NCBI RefSeq assembly: GCF_009663145.1
Contig: NZ_VKHR01000023.1
Span: 1-64,000, forward strand
Source of the DNA: Shewanella sp. TC10
GTDB taxonomy: Bacteria > Pseudomonadota > Gammaproteobacteria > Enterobacterales > Shewanellaceae
Direction of reading: 5' to 3'
DNA length: 64,000 bases
The notes under the pieces are model-generated. The model was not told the DNA's origin. It made no database searches and saw nothing but the letters and a program-made list of their open reading frames with translations. This document shows positions 25,063 to 34,859 of this stretch, piece after piece. Position numbers and translations under genes: made by a program. Within the stretch, counting starts at the first letter, position 1. Every line of letters starts with the position of its first letter.

Positions 25063-25290
25063 AACTACCTCAGTGAGTTTGCGACAGGTAATTGGATATA
25101 GCCATGCAGGCATAATGAATCAAGCTTATAACACGAACAAGGTTATAAGCTTGAAAATATGTTACCTAATGTTAACCGAAAGGAGAGGTAGCAGATTCCT
25201 CTGAATAATGACTATTTAACAGAGTATTTAAGTATATTGAGCTGAGCTAATTGCTTATGTATGAGCCTAGTTAACTTTAGCCTTGAGCTG

Positions 25291-26037
25291 CTAGACCACA
25301 TCAATATCGCCAGCGCATTTGAATACATGATTGGGTCTGAAAGGCTCTTTATCGATATCGGCCATTTGGCTGACGCCACTGGTTACTAATATCGTTTCTA
25401 AACCAGCTTGAAAGCCTGCCAGAATATCAGTGCGCATATTGTCGCCGATAATAACCGTGTTTTCTGAGTGACCTTTGATATGATTTAACGCTGAACGTAT
25501 TATCCAAGAGCTAGGTTTCCCCACGTAAAAAGGCTTCTTACCTGTAATACGCTCTATTGGTGAGCAAAGTGCGCCGCAAGCTGGACTGTAAGCAGGACCA
25601 TGGGTATCTGGGTTCGTCGCGATGAAGCGGGCGCCATCAGCAATAAAACGTGAAGCTTTATGGATCATGTCCCAGTTAAATGAGCGAGTCTCACCGACAA
25701 TGACAAAGTCAGGATTAATATCAGTAATCGTAAAGCCAGCGTTATAGAGTTCATGGGTTAGGGCACCTTCACCAATCACATAGGCCTTACTGCCTTGTTG
25801 GTGCTTAAGGAAATCGGCAGTGGCCATTGCTGAGGTGTAAAAGCAGGTTTCAGGAACATTAATTCCTGCAGCCCCAAGGCGGTTTTGCAGATCTTTTCCT
25901 GTTTGTACTGGGTAGTTGGTGAGTATAACGAGCGGATTACCTTGCTCTAGTACTCTATGGATAAAAGTATCACTTCCAGGGATGAGTTTGTTGTCGTGCA
26001 GTAAAACGCCGTCAATATCGCAGATAATATTTTTCAT
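25291..26037 (-). CDS. nagD: HAD-family nucleotide phosphatase NagD
   Basis: 248 residues, like E. coli NagD (250). HAD motifs are in order: CDIDGVLLHD (nucleophile Asp), LTNYPVQTG, YVGKPSSW and IIGDNMRTDILAGFQAG. Long stretches are almost identical to NagD (FYTSAMATADFLKH, NPDFVIVGETRSFNWDM, ARFIATNPDTHGP). NagD dephosphorylates UMP and other nucleotides in the cytoplasm; in enterobacteria it sits in the nag operon. Here it stands alone between an M28 peptidase gene and sdaA. The gene is short but complete. Confidence 0.93.
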   Translation of the reverse strand: MKNIICDIDGVLLHDNKLIPGSDTFIHRVLEQGNPLVILTNYPVQTGKDLQNRLGAAGINVPETCFYTSAMATADFLKHQQGSKAYVIGEGALTHELYNAGFTITDINPDFVIVGETRSFNWDMIHKASRFIADGARFIATNPDTHGPAYSPACGALCSPIERITGKKPFYVGKPSSWIIRSALNHIKGHSENTVIIGDNMRTDILAGFQAGLETILVTSGVSQMADIDKEPFRPNHVFKCAGDIDVV

Positions 26038-26172
26038 TGAACGCTCTTAATTGGATGAATACTATAAACATCTAAAGGTATTTCTACCTAAAAAACAATC
26101 AAAAGCGCACTAATCATCCAAATTCTGATAAATGCGCAAAAGTGAACAAGGCTTTATAGAAAATCGAGTCAC

Positions 26173-26197
26173 AAAAAAGAGGCTAAATAGCCTCTTT
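26173..26197 (-). terminator. Terminator behind sdaA
   Basis: AAAGAGGC and GCCTCTTT pair around six bases. On the minus strand a T run follows, so it ends the sdaA transcript. The plus strand has a shorter T run. Confidence 0.78.
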
Positions 26198-26231
26198 CAG
26201 TTGGACGAATTAAACTCGTAGATTAATCTGT

Positions 26232-26293
26232 GTAATTAATGACGTAGCTACTAATGATGTAATTAACGAGGTAACTAACGACGTAATTAACCC
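26232..26293. repeat. Degenerate 12-bp tandem array at the sdaA 3' end
   Basis: Units GTAATTAATGAC, GTAGCTACTAATGAT (15 bp), GTAATTAACGAG, GTAACTAACGAC and a partial GTAATTAACCC follow each other up to the sdaA stop codon. The repeat is outside the coding frame. Confidence 0.65.
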
Positions 26294-27670
26294 TTAACAT
26301 TCGACAATATTTACCGCTAAACCACCTTTAGCTGTTTCTTTGTATTTACTGCGCATATCTTTGCCAGTATCCATCATAGTTTTAATCACTTTATCTAAAC
26401 TGACTTTATGATTACCGTCGCCGCGAAGCGCCATGCGTGATGCATTAATGGCTTTCACTGCGCCCATAGCGTTACGCTCAATACAAGGCACTTGAACTAA
26501 ACCACCGACGGGATCGCAGGTTAATCCAAGATTATGCTCCATACCGATTTCGGCTGCATTTTCAACATGCTCAACAGTGCCGCCCATGATTTCGGTTAAT
26601 GCTGCTGCAGCCATTGAACAGGCTACGCCAACTTCGCCCTGACAACCCACTTCTGCACCAGAGATAGAGGCATTCTTCTTGTACAGAATACCGATAGCAG
26701 CGGCGGTGAGTAAGTAACGACAACACACGTCCATATCCACTTCTTGTACAAAGGTATGGTAGTAACATAGAACCGCTGGAATGATACCTGCTGCGCCGTT
26801 TGTCGGAGCTGTAACTACGCGATCACCTGCAGCATTTTGCTCATTTACAGACAAGGCGAATAAATCTACCCAGTCCATTGCCGTTAATGGATCCATATTA
26901 TTACGTCCTTCTGCCTGCAAGCGACGATATAACGCTGGAGCACGGCGACGCAGTTTAAGTCCGCCAGGAAGCATGCCTTCTTTTTGATAACCGCGTTCGA
27001 TACAGTTTTTCATGGTTTGCCATATGTTCCACAAACCTTGTTTGACGTCATCTTCAGATGCGATGCTAAGTTCGTTAGCCATCATTAATGACGAAATACT
27101 TAAACCGTTATCGCAACATACATCGAGTAATTCACTTGCTGTATTAAAGTCATAAGGGGCTGACTTTATCGGAGTGGCAGGGGATGCATTGGTTTGGGTG
27201 ATTTCATCTTCATCAAGAATAAAACCACCACCAACGGAGTAATATGTGCGCTCAAAAATACATTCGCCTTGGCTAAAAGCGTATAAGGTCATTGCATTTG
27301 CGTGAGCGGGTAAACTTTTACGGCGATGATAAGTAATGCCATTATCACGGGTAAACTTAACTGAACGTCCATCTGCAATGGTTAAGGTTTGATTGCTTGA
27401 GACTTGCTCAAGGATAGCGTCAATAGCATCAGTGTCCACGGTATCAGGATCTTCACCCATCAAGCCTAAAATAACCGCTTTTCCGGTGCCATGGCCTTTG
27501 CCTGTTTGGCCTAAAGAACCGAATAATTCTGAACGTAATTCATCTGTTTGAGGTAAATGGCCTCGGTCAGATAAATGCTGCATAAACAGCTTGCCTGCTT
27601 TCATTGGTCCGACAGTATGGGAGCTCGATGGTCCAATACCGATTTTGAACATATCAAATACGCTAATCAT
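26294..27670 (-). CDS. sdaA: L-serine ammonia-lyase (iron-sulfur, single-chain)
   Basis: 458 residues from the ATG at 27670, giving [28 protein letters not shown], the E. coli SdaA/SdaB start; AAGG lies 9 bases upstream. A reading from a TTG at 27679 would add three residues. The beta-domain is followed by the catalytic alpha-domain with [32 protein letters not shown] and [16 protein letters not shown], which carry the cysteines that hold the [4Fe-4S] cluster. It deaminates L-serine to pyruvate in the cytoplasm. sdaA or sdaB cannot be told apart from the sequence alone. Confidence 0.92.
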   Translation of the reverse strand: MISVFDMFKIGIGPSSSHTVGPMKAGKLFMQHLSDRGHLPQTDELRSELFGSLGQTGKGHGTGKAVILGLMGEDPDTVDTDAIDAILEQVSSNQTLTIADGRSVKFTRDNGITYHRRKSLPAHANAMTLYAFSQGECIFERTYYSVGGGFILDEDEITQTNASPATPIKSAPYDFNTASELLDVCCDNGLSISSLMMANELSIASEDDVKQGLWNIWQTMKNCIERGYQKEGMLPGGLKLRRRAPALYRRLQAEGRNNMDPLTAMDWVDLFALSVNEQNAAGDRVVTAPTNGAAGIIPAVLCYYHTFVQEVDMDVCCRYLLTAAAIGILYKKNASISGAEVGCQGEVGVACSMAAAALTEIMGGTVEHVENAAEIGMEHNLGLTCDPVGGLVQVPCIERNAMGAVKAINASRMALRGDGNHKVSLDKVIKTMMDTGKDMRSKYKETAKGGLAVNIVEC

Positions 27671-28028
27671 TGTTATCAACCTTAGTGTTCAGTCGTTTTT
27701 ATTATAGTCGTTTATTCATTTACCGCGGTGTTGATAAAGCTTCCACTTAGATTAACAATTCTTGGTTAACTGTATCTCTAGCTTGTGTTTCTCTGCATAA
27801 TAGTGAGTAATTAAAAGCAGATTTTAAAGCAGTATTGACCTAACGGTTTTTCAAACGTTTTTTGTTATTTTACTGAGTATCCCATACTTTTTATGAGAGT
27901 GTTCATTAGATTTTTTTATGCGATTAGCTTCAGATTAGTTGAAGTAATTGCAGTCGAGATCACAATGGCGACTTTTTTGTAATATGGACAATCAAGCTGC
28001 TAGCGTTATGGAATAAATAGGAGTTAGC
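27671..28028. other. Divergent intergenic region sdaA / nagZ
   Basis: About 360 bp of AT-rich DNA holding the promoters of two divergent genes. I see no strong repeat, hairpin or extra reading frame. Confidence 0.45.
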
Positions 28029-29039
28029 GTGAGTTATTTAATGATGGATTTAGCTGGACTCAGTGTCAGCGATGAAGAAACGGCTTTATTACAGCATCCT
28101 CAAGTGGGGGGAATCATTTTATTTACCCGCAATTTTTCTAATAAAGCTCAGTTGATTGATTTAGTTAAGTCGGTTCGTGCTATTCGCGCAGATCTTTTAA
28201 TCGCAGTGGATCACGAAGGTGGCCGAGTGCAGCGCTTTAGAGATGAGTTTACCCTTATCCCTGCAATGGGAGATATTCTACCCGCTGCAAATGGAGATAT
28301 GAGCTTAGCGCAGCGCTGGAGCAAAGAGCTTGGTTTCTTGATGGCGATAGAGTTAGTGGCTTGTGATATTGATTTAAGTTTTGCCCCTGTGCTTGATGTC
28401 AATGGCATTAGTGATGTTATTGGCAAGCGTAGTTTTAGTCCAAATCCACAGGAAGTTAGCTTGCTAGCTGCAAGCTTTATTGAAGGAATGAATCAAGCGG
28501 GTATGGCTGCAGTGGGTAAACATTTCCCAGGTCATGGCAGTGTCAAAGCGGATACCCATGTGGCTATGGCTGAGGACAACCGCAGTAAAGATGATATTTT
28601 CAATCATGACATTTTGCCTTTTAAACAGTTAATGGCCAACAAGCAGCTCAATGGTGTCATGCCTGCTCATGTTGTTTACAAGCAAGTTGATGCTAATCCA
28701 GCAGGTTTTTCATCGTACTGGCTGCAAGATGTTTTACGTCAAGCTCTCGCATTTGACGGTGTTATTTTCTCAGATGACTTGGGCATGAAAGGGGCTTCAT
28801 TTGCAGGAGATTATTTAGGTCGTGCCCAAGCTGCGCTATCTGCAGGCTGCGATATGATTTTGGTATGTAATGATCCTGAAGGCGTGAAAACACTGCTGAG
28901 TGACTTTACTTGGCCGTCTACTGCGCCGAAAAATAATGCAAAGTTACTTAAGGCTGATATGGCGCAGGTCATGATAGGGCTTGGTTCAACTGAACGTTGG
29001 GAAAAAGCGCAAATGCTGGCTAAGCAAATATTAGGCTAG
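28029..29039 (+). CDS. nagZ: Beta-N-acetylhexosaminidase NagZ
   Basis: 336 residues (E. coli 341). It starts at GTG with AGGAG five bases upstream. Glycoside hydrolase family 3 signatures are complete: AVDHEGGRVQRFRD, AAVGKHFPGHGSVKADTHVA (the flexible loop with the acid/base His-Asp dyad) and VIFSDDLGMKGA with the nucleophile Asp. NagZ removes GlcNAc from anhydro-muropeptides in the cytoplasm during murein recycling; its products can signal to AmpR-type regulators in other bacteria. A monocistronic gene, with terminators about 250 bp downstream. Confidence 0.94.
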   Translation: MSYLMMDLAGLSVSDEETALLQHPQVGGIILFTRNFSNKAQLIDLVKSVRAIRADLLIAVDHEGGRVQRFRDEFTLIPAMGDILPAANGDMSLAQRWSKELGFLMAIELVACDIDLSFAPVLDVNGISDVIGKRSFSPNPQEVSLLAASFIEGMNQAGMAAVGKHFPGHGSVKADTHVAMAEDNRSKDDIFNHDILPFKQLMANKQLNGVMPAHVVYKQVDANPAGFSSYWLQDVLRQALAFDGVIFSDDLGMKGASFAGDYLGRAQAALSAGCDMILVCNDPEGVKTLLSDFTWPSTAPKNNAKLLKADMAQVMIGLGSTERWEKAQMLAKQILG

Positions 29040-29285
29040 GGCCTTTAGTAACTTGTCACTTTTATTAAAACTAATTTGAGTAAAAGCCATTTGAGTTTGA
29101 GTCTGGGCTCTTTTGAATAAGGCTGTTTAGCGTAAATCCATAAGAATTGGTTAATTGCTGAGCGGTTAAACTCGAAGTGTTAGCATAAATGATATGGGTA
29201 TGTTACAAAATGATACAGATGAGTTTAACATGCGACTTAAATTCATTTATATCAATGTCATATTATTTGCAAATTTTTGCTTAAT

Positions 29286-29316
29286 ACAGCTAGCCGTATG
29301 GTTAGCTGTTTTTTTA
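29286..29316 (+). terminator. Terminator downstream of nagZ
   Basis: ACAGCTAGCC and GGTTAGCTGT (one G-T pair) around loop GTAT, followed by seven T. The 245 bp before it, after nagZ, hold no gene that I can see. Confidence 0.82.
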
Positions 29317-29319
29317 TGT

Positions 29320-29368
29320 AAAAAACCGAATGATAAGTATTGAATACTACACATTCGGTTTTAATTTT
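29320..29368. terminator. Second hairpin, probably the csiV terminator
   Basis: AAAACCGAATG and CATTCGGTTTT pair across a 20-base loop, with A and T runs at both ends. Read on the minus strand it lies about 40 bp after the csiV stop codon. Confidence 0.72.
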
Positions 29369-29406
29369 TGCTAAAGCTATTTACTAATATTTAATCAAGG
29401 CTGCTT

Positions 29407-30438
29407 TTAATTAAGCTGGCTTTGAGTCGAACTGGTACCAGCAGCCATCGATTCAGTAACTGGTTCTGTATTCAATTCAATCTGTGAATCATCTTCAAGT
29501 GCTAAATCAGCAGGTTTTGTCGTCGTTGGCTGTTCCATCTTTCTGATTTGCATAATGATCCCCAAGTTTGGGTGATCAAAGTAATGAACTTCGCCAGATC
29601 TGACCCGGCGGTTTTGTACCATAGGGATGGATTGTAAAAACGGGCTCATGACTTTTTCATTATTTGTATCAGAGCTGTACTGGTAATAATCATTGGTGTT
29701 GGTTTGTTTTTGAATCGGCTTACGTAATGCAAGTTTGGTTTCAATAAACAAATAATGACTGAGATAAATATTGATATTCCCGTCTAGTTCCCACACAGGC
29801 TTAGTTTGCGGTTCATCAACAAAACTGCCAAAAGAGTAGAAGTCAAAAGTTGAAAATTCATCTTCTACTTTTTCAGTTACTGGGTGGCCTGCATAATCAA
29901 ACTGTTCAGAAAAATCTTTACCAGCAAAGATACGAATCGGTTTTGCACGATTGCGTGACTGCATGTCTTGTTGCCAAGTTAAATGCAGTAAACTGCGGAC
30001 ATCTTTTTCACGGCGTACAGTACTAATAATGTCAGCAAATTCGCTTTGAGATTCAGCCAATAGCAGTGGGCCTTCTTCAAGGTAAGCCACTTGCGGCTCC
30101 TCTGCTGCAATTGAAAATGGCACTTGGCTTGGGAAAGTTGTTTTATTGGCACTGACTAATGGATCTTGGCAATCTACTTCGCTGCTAGTCCAGTCAGAAG
30201 ATGTGCAACCCGTTAACCCTAAAGCGACCCCAGTAATATCATTGCTGATCATTGGGGTGATTAAATCGATATTTTTACGGTTAGCTGGCAGTGCAGTGTT
30301 TTCTTGCCATTGCTCTAGACTGTTTGACTGTCTTTCGAATACAAACACTTCAACCTCAAACCATGATTTGGCTTGAGCATTAATTGATACTGTCATCGCT
30401 GTTATAGCGGCAATGGAAATAGCAAAGTTACGCAGCAC
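29407..30438 (-). CDS. csiV: CsiV-family periplasmic protein
   Basis: 343 residues. It begins at GTG, overlapping the mfd stop by one base (TAGTG), so it is translationally coupled to mfd. A signal peptide (cleavage near AQAKS) is followed by the block WFEVEVFVFERQSNS typical of CsiV. Two cysteines (GCTSSDW, VDCQDP) could form a disulfide. The C-terminus is acidic and Thr-rich. CsiV was described in Vibrio cholerae as a peptidoglycan-binding cell-shape factor; the mfd linkage supports the call. The start codon choice follows the overlap. Confidence 0.82.
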   Translation of the reverse strand: MLRNFAISIAAITAMTVSINAQAKSWFEVEVFVFERQSNSLEQWQENTALPANRKNIDLITPMISNDITGVALGLTGCTSSDWTSSEVDCQDPLVSANKTTFPSQVPFSIAAEEPQVAYLEEGPLLLAESQSEFADIISTVRREKDVRSLLHLTWQQDMQSRNRAKPIRIFAGKDFSEQFDYAGHPVTEKVEDEFSTFDFYSFGSFVDEPQTKPVWELDGNINIYLSHYLFIETKLALRKPIQKQTNTNDYYQYSSDTNNEKVMSPFLQSIPMVQNRRVRSGEVHYFDHPNLGIIMQIRKMEQPTTTKPADLALEDDSQIELNTEPVTESMAAGTSSTQSQLN

Positions 30439-33400
30439 TATTTAGTTTCTCCAATACGGTGTTTAGCTAATTGCTCCAGTAAAGTCTTAATTAAGTCTAG
30501 ACGTTGTTTACTGGTTTCTGCAGGCATAGTGAACTTTAACTTATTTGAGCCTTCCATTCGATAAATTTGTGGCTGACTCTGTAATAAACCAATGATAAAC
30601 ATAGGATCGATTTTATGGTCATCACTAAATTCGATACTACCGCCTTTGGCGTGCATTTCAATTTTGCTGGCGCCTAAGGCTGTTGCTTGGTGTTTATATA
30701 AAGTCAGTTCCATCAAGTTACGTGTTGGATCAGGCAATAAACCAAAGCGGTCAATGAACTCGACTTTCAATTCATCAAGCATTTTTTCCGTTTCACAATT
30801 GGCAATACGTTTGTATAAAGACAAGCGCATATTGACGTCGGATACATAATCATCAGGCAAAAGAGCAGGTATGCGTAAATCCACTTCACATTGTGAATTG
30901 AGCATATATGTAAGTGATGGTTCCTTACCTTCTTTTAATGCTTTAACTGCTGATTCAAGCATTTCCATGTAAAGGCTAAAGCCAATTTTTGAAATATGAC
31001 CACTTTGCTCATCACCAAGGAGTTCACCCGCGCCGCGGATTTCTAAATCCTGAGTAGCAAGCATAAAGCCTGCGCCTAAATCTTCTAAAGCATCAATAGC
31101 GGCAAGACGTTTACGGGCATCTGCACTCATTAGTTTCGGGTGCGGCGTCATTAAATATGCATAAGCTTGGTGATGTGAGCGTCCCACACGACCACGTAAT
31201 TGATGTAACTGAGCTAAACCAAACTTATCAGCACGGTCAATAATGATGGTGTTAGCACTTGGTACATCAATACCTGTTTCAATAATCGTGGTACACACTA
31301 AAACGTTAAAACGCTGGTGGTAAAACTCTGACATCACTTTTTCAAGTTCACGCTCTCGCATTTGACCATGAGCGGTTACAACACGGGCTTCTGGCAATAA
31401 ATCACGAATGTCTTGGGCACACTTTTCAATGGTCTCAACATTGTTATGTAGGAAGTAAACCTGACCACCACGGAGGATTTCACGTAAAATCGCTTCTCTT
31501 ACTGTCGCGATATCATATTCGCGAACAAAAGTTTTTACTGCTAAGCGTTTAGCGGGTGGGGTCGCGATAATCGATAAATCACGCATGCCCGACATCGCCA
31601 TGTTCAAAGTACGTGGAATTGGGGTGGCGGTTAGGGTAAGGATATCCACATTCGCACGCAGGGCTTTGATTTTTTCTTTTTGACGCACACCAAAGCGGTG
31701 TTCTTCATCAATAACCAGCAAACCTAAGTTATCGAAGTTGGCTTCGGCTTGAAGCAATTTATGAGTACCGATAACGATATCCACTTTGCCTTCTGATAAT
31801 TGTTGTAGCACGCCATTTTGCTCTTTAACTGAGCGAAAACGTGACATGACCTCTATAACCACAGGCCAATCGGCAAAACGGTCTTTAAAGTTTTCATAAT
31901 GCTGCTGGGCAAGCAGGGTAGTTGGCACTAACACAACCACTTGTTTACCGGCATTTACCGCAACAAAAGCAGCGCGCATAGCCACTTCGGTTTTACCAAA
32001 GCCCACATCGCCACAGACTAGTCTATCCATTGCCATGGGGGTTTGCATATCGGTGAGTACGGCTTCAATCGCCGTTTCTTGGTCAACGGTTTCTTCAAAT
32101 GGGAAACCTTGCGCAAACTGAGCATATTCATCTGCTTCAATTTTCATCGCATCGCCAGGACGGGCTTGTCTGCGCGCGTAAACATCGAGTAATTCAGCGG
32201 CAACATCACGAATTTTTTCAATGGCTTTTTTCTTGGCTTTTGCCCAAGTTTCATTGCCAAGCTTATTTAAGCTTGGCGTTTCATCAGCGCCAACACTGTA
32301 ACGGCTGATTAAATGTAATGATGAAACAGGTACATATAATTTATCGCCGCCAGTGTATTCAAGCTGTAAATATTCTGCGACTAAGCCACCGGTATCAAGG
32401 GTCACTAGGCCGTTATAAAGTGCAACGCCATGTTCAAGGTGAACAATTGGCTCACCAACTTTAAGTTCAGCAAGGTTTTTAACCAGTACATCTGAGCTCA
32501 CTTGCTTTTGCTTTTCACGGCGGCGCTGCTGAGATATACGCTGGCCAAATAATTCGGTTTCGCAAATTATGCTGACTTCACCTTTAGGCGTGTCATGTAG
32601 CACACAACCACGGGAAAGCGGAGATACCACAAGGCCAATACTGTCTTTGGCGTTTAAGTACTCATCAAGGTGATTAAACAGCTTGGGTTTCAGGCCAATT
32701 TTGGCTAACAGTTCGATTAACGCTTCTCGGCGGCCTTCAGATTCGGCGCAAAACACCAATTGTTTGTGGGTTTCGCTGTACTCCTGCAAATTAATCAGTG
32801 GCTGCTTTAATTTATGGTTTGCATTAATGTCTGGCAGCGCTGAAACATTGGCTAGCTGCGCTTTAGCAACATCTTCGCTATTTAAAGCAAACTGAGAGCG
32901 CTGGTAGTTTTTAAACTGAGCAAACAGTTCATCAATCAGTAAATACAACTCTTGCGGAGCAAGAAGTGGTCTTAACGGATCGACACGTCTGTCTTCATAA
33001 CGCGCATTAATTTCATTTAAGTGATGTTGGCTTGCTTGTTCAATATCACCCAAGGTCATTAGCTGAGTATCAGCAGGCAAATAGTCAAACAAGTTAGCTG
33101 AATCATCAAAAAATAGCGGCAGGTAGTTTTCTATCCCTGCTGGCATTAAGTTGCGACTGACCAGCTGATAAACAGATTCAGCCTCTTTGGAAATTACTTC
33201 AAAGCGGCGGCGATAACGTTGCCTAAAACCTTCAATACCGGCAGCGTCCGTTGGGAACTCTTTTGCAGGTAGCATACGCACTGCATCAACTTCTTGTTTA
33301 GAACGCTGGGTATCAACATCAAAATAGCGAATAGACTCAACTTCATCATCGAATAATTCGATACGTAACGGCTGATCTGAACCTGTCAGGAATATATCCA

Positions 33401-33920
33401 TAATTGAGCCACGAATGGCAAACTCGCCGTGCTCATAAACTTGGTCAACAAGGTAATAACCTGTATCTGTTAGATGCTGACGAACCTGCTGCAGGCTGTA
33501 TGTGTCGCCTTTTTTGAGCAACATGACATTGGCGGTTAAAAACGACTTTGGCGGCAATTTCACCATTAAGGTATTCACCGGCACAATAATGACATTGTGC
33601 TGGCTTTGGCTCATTTGCGCTAACGTTTCTAATCGCTGAGAAATCAAATCTTGATGAGGTGAAAAGCTGTCATATGGCAGCGTTTCTCTATCGGGAAATA
33701 AACACACATTTACATCAGACTGCGATAATAGATAGGCCAATTCAACTTCCAGTTGTAATGCACTTGGCGTATCACTGGTGACAATTAAACTGGTACCAGA
33801 ATGCTGGGTGATGAGACTGGCAAGCGTTATGGCTTGCGACACGCCACCTAAAGTCGATAAGGTCTGAAATTGTTGGCCTTTTTTGACACTAGGCGGTGTT
33901 AAAACGCTAAAATTCTTCAT
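30438..33920 (-). CDS. mfd: Transcription-repair coupling factor Mfd
   Basis: 1160 residues (E. coli 1148). Domains in order: UvrB-like damage-recruitment region (1-330), RNA-polymerase-interacting domain (about 490-560), superfamily 2 helicase with Walker A CGDVGFGKTEVAMR, DEEH box (VIDEEHRFGVRQKEK), motif III LTATPIPRTL, the translocase part TIIETGIDVPSANTIIIDRA with QLRGRVGR, and the C-terminal TRCF domain. It releases stalled RNA polymerase and brings in UvrA. No ribosome site is obvious before the ATG. csiV follows with a one-base overlap. Confidence 0.96.
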   Translation of the reverse strand: MKNFSVLTPPSVKKGQQFQTLSTLGGVSQAITLASLITQHSGTSLIVTSDTPSALQLEVELAYLLSQSDVNVCLFPDRETLPYDSFSPHQDLISQRLETLAQMSQSQHNVIIVPVNTLMVKLPPKSFLTANVMLLKKGDTYSLQQVRQHLTDTGYYLVDQVYEHGEFAIRGSIMDIFLTGSDQPLRIELFDDEVESIRYFDVDTQRSKQEVDAVRMLPAKEFPTDAAGIEGFRQRYRRRFEVISKEAESVYQLVSRNLMPAGIENYLPLFFDDSANLFDYLPADTQLMTLGDIEQASQHHLNEINARYEDRRVDPLRPLLAPQELYLLIDELFAQFKNYQRSQFALNSEDVAKAQLANVSALPDINANHKLKQPLINLQEYSETHKQLVFCAESEGRREALIELLAKIGLKPKLFNHLDEYLNAKDSIGLVVSPLSRGCVLHDTPKGEVSIICETELFGQRISQQRRREKQKQVSSDVLVKNLAELKVGEPIVHLEHGVALYNGLVTLDTGGLVAEYLQLEYTGGDKLYVPVSSLHLISRYSVGADETPSLNKLGNETWAKAKKKAIEKIRDVAAELLDVYARRQARPGDAMKIEADEYAQFAQGFPFEETVDQETAIEAVLTDMQTPMAMDRLVCGDVGFGKTEVAMRAAFVAVNAGKQVVVLVPTTLLAQQHYENFKDRFADWPVVIEVMSRFRSVKEQNGVLQQLSEGKVDIVIGTHKLLQAEANFDNLGLLVIDEEHRFGVRQKEKIKALRANVDILTLTATPIPRTLNMAMSGMRDLSIIATPPAKRLAVKTFVREYDIATVREAILREILRGGQVYFLHNNVETIEKCAQDIRDLLPEARVVTAHGQMRERELEKVMSEFYHQRFNVLVCTTIIETGIDVPSANTIIIDRADKFGLAQLHQLRGRVGRSHHQAYAYLMTPHPKLMSADARKRLAAIDALEDLGAGFMLATQDLEIRGAGELLGDEQSGHISKIGFSLYMEMLESAVKALKEGKEPSLTYMLNSQCEVDLRIPALLPDDYVSDVNMRLSLYKRIANCETEKMLDELKVEFIDRFGLLPDPTRNLMELTLYKHQATALGASKIEMHAKGGSIEFSDDHKIDPMFIIGLLQSQPQIYRMEGSNKLKFTMPAETSKQRLDLIKTLLEQLAKHRIGETK

Positions 33921-34099
33921 TGAATTATTAAGTTGGCTTCTATAAATGTGTAGTTTATCCAGCTAATGTTTTCGATATCGGTCATATAAAAAACAGCGTA
34001 ACTGGTCATAAAAGGTTTTAACTAAGGCAAGCTTCCTCGCTGCCTTAAATGATGGCAGCTATTATAAGCGAGCATAAGCTAAGTTGCAGGAATTATTCG

Positions 34100-34705
34100 T
34101 TAGTCAGCAGCTTGTTGACGACTTTGTTTACGCATTTTAAGCATTTTTTGTTGCACATTTAAGCTGGCTTTAACGAGTTGCTCAACATCGGCATCTAAAA
34201 TTTGGCTAAATTCGAGGCTAATATTGAATAGAACAGTGTCATCATTATGAATTGCTGATGGGTCGACTTTTTGGCATTGAGTGACTTGGCATAAACATAA
34301 TATGGCCACTAATTCACTGCTGATATAAATGGATGATTTAAAATAATCGCCAACGTTAAGGGGAGTGTCTGAGCTTAGGTTAATGCCGCTTCCGCCAAAA
34401 TGAGTACCGCTGAATCTCTCACCCGTTTGGACTTCTTTCTCCAAAACGTGGTGCAGCACTAAATCGACTTTACGTGATTGAAGCTTAAGGAAGTCAACCA
34501 CAGCTTTAGCGTCATTATCTAAACTACGCAGCTGTAATAGGCAGCTTGATTCAAGTTCTTTGACTTCAGACAGCAGCTTTAAGCCAACAGATTGCATTGA
34601 ACGTAAGTCTTCTTCTGTCGGGATACCTTTTGAATCAGGCCAGGTTTCTAAATAGACATTAAATTGATGAGGCACAGTAAAATATGCATTGGATTCAGTG
34701 ATCAA
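34100..34705 (-). CDS. PilZ-like domain protein
   Basis: 201 residues with no signal peptide or membrane segment. A helical N-terminal half (about 20-85) precedes a beta-rich part containing GTHFGGSGINLSSDTPLNVGDYFKSSIYI, which resembles the second half of a PilZ domain (the D/N-x-S-x-x-G region); the first PilZ Arg motif is not clear. A C-terminal helix follows (LVKASLNVQQKMLKMRKQSR). c-di-GMP binding is therefore possible but unproven. It diverges from lolC across about 150 bp. Confidence 0.5.
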   Translation of the reverse strand: MITESNAYFTVPHQFNVYLETWPDSKGIPTEEDLRSMQSVGLKLLSEVKELESSCLLQLRSLDNDAKAVVDFLKLQSRKVDLVLHHVLEKEVQTGERFSGTHFGGSGINLSSDTPLNVGDYFKSSIYISSELVAILCLCQVTQCQKVDPSAIHNDDTVLFNISLEFSQILDADVEQLVKASLNVQQKMLKMRKQSRQQAAD

Positions 34706-34859
34706 GGTTTGCCTCTTTATTTATCAAACTAATACCCCTATTATCATGCTCATCTTTATCATTTAGCAAGTTTTAGCCCGCTTGCTTAATTAAATGGCTG
34801 TTTTTTATTCTAATAAACGACTTTTTAATTCAAATTACACCAGGGATGCATTTTTCTTT

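Noticed and set aside
24977-25204. 75-codon plus-strand frame through the 21-bp repeats (YRYIKTS repeated)
   Set aside because: The protein repeats only reflect the DNA repeats; no ribosome site; it lies in the M28 promoter region.
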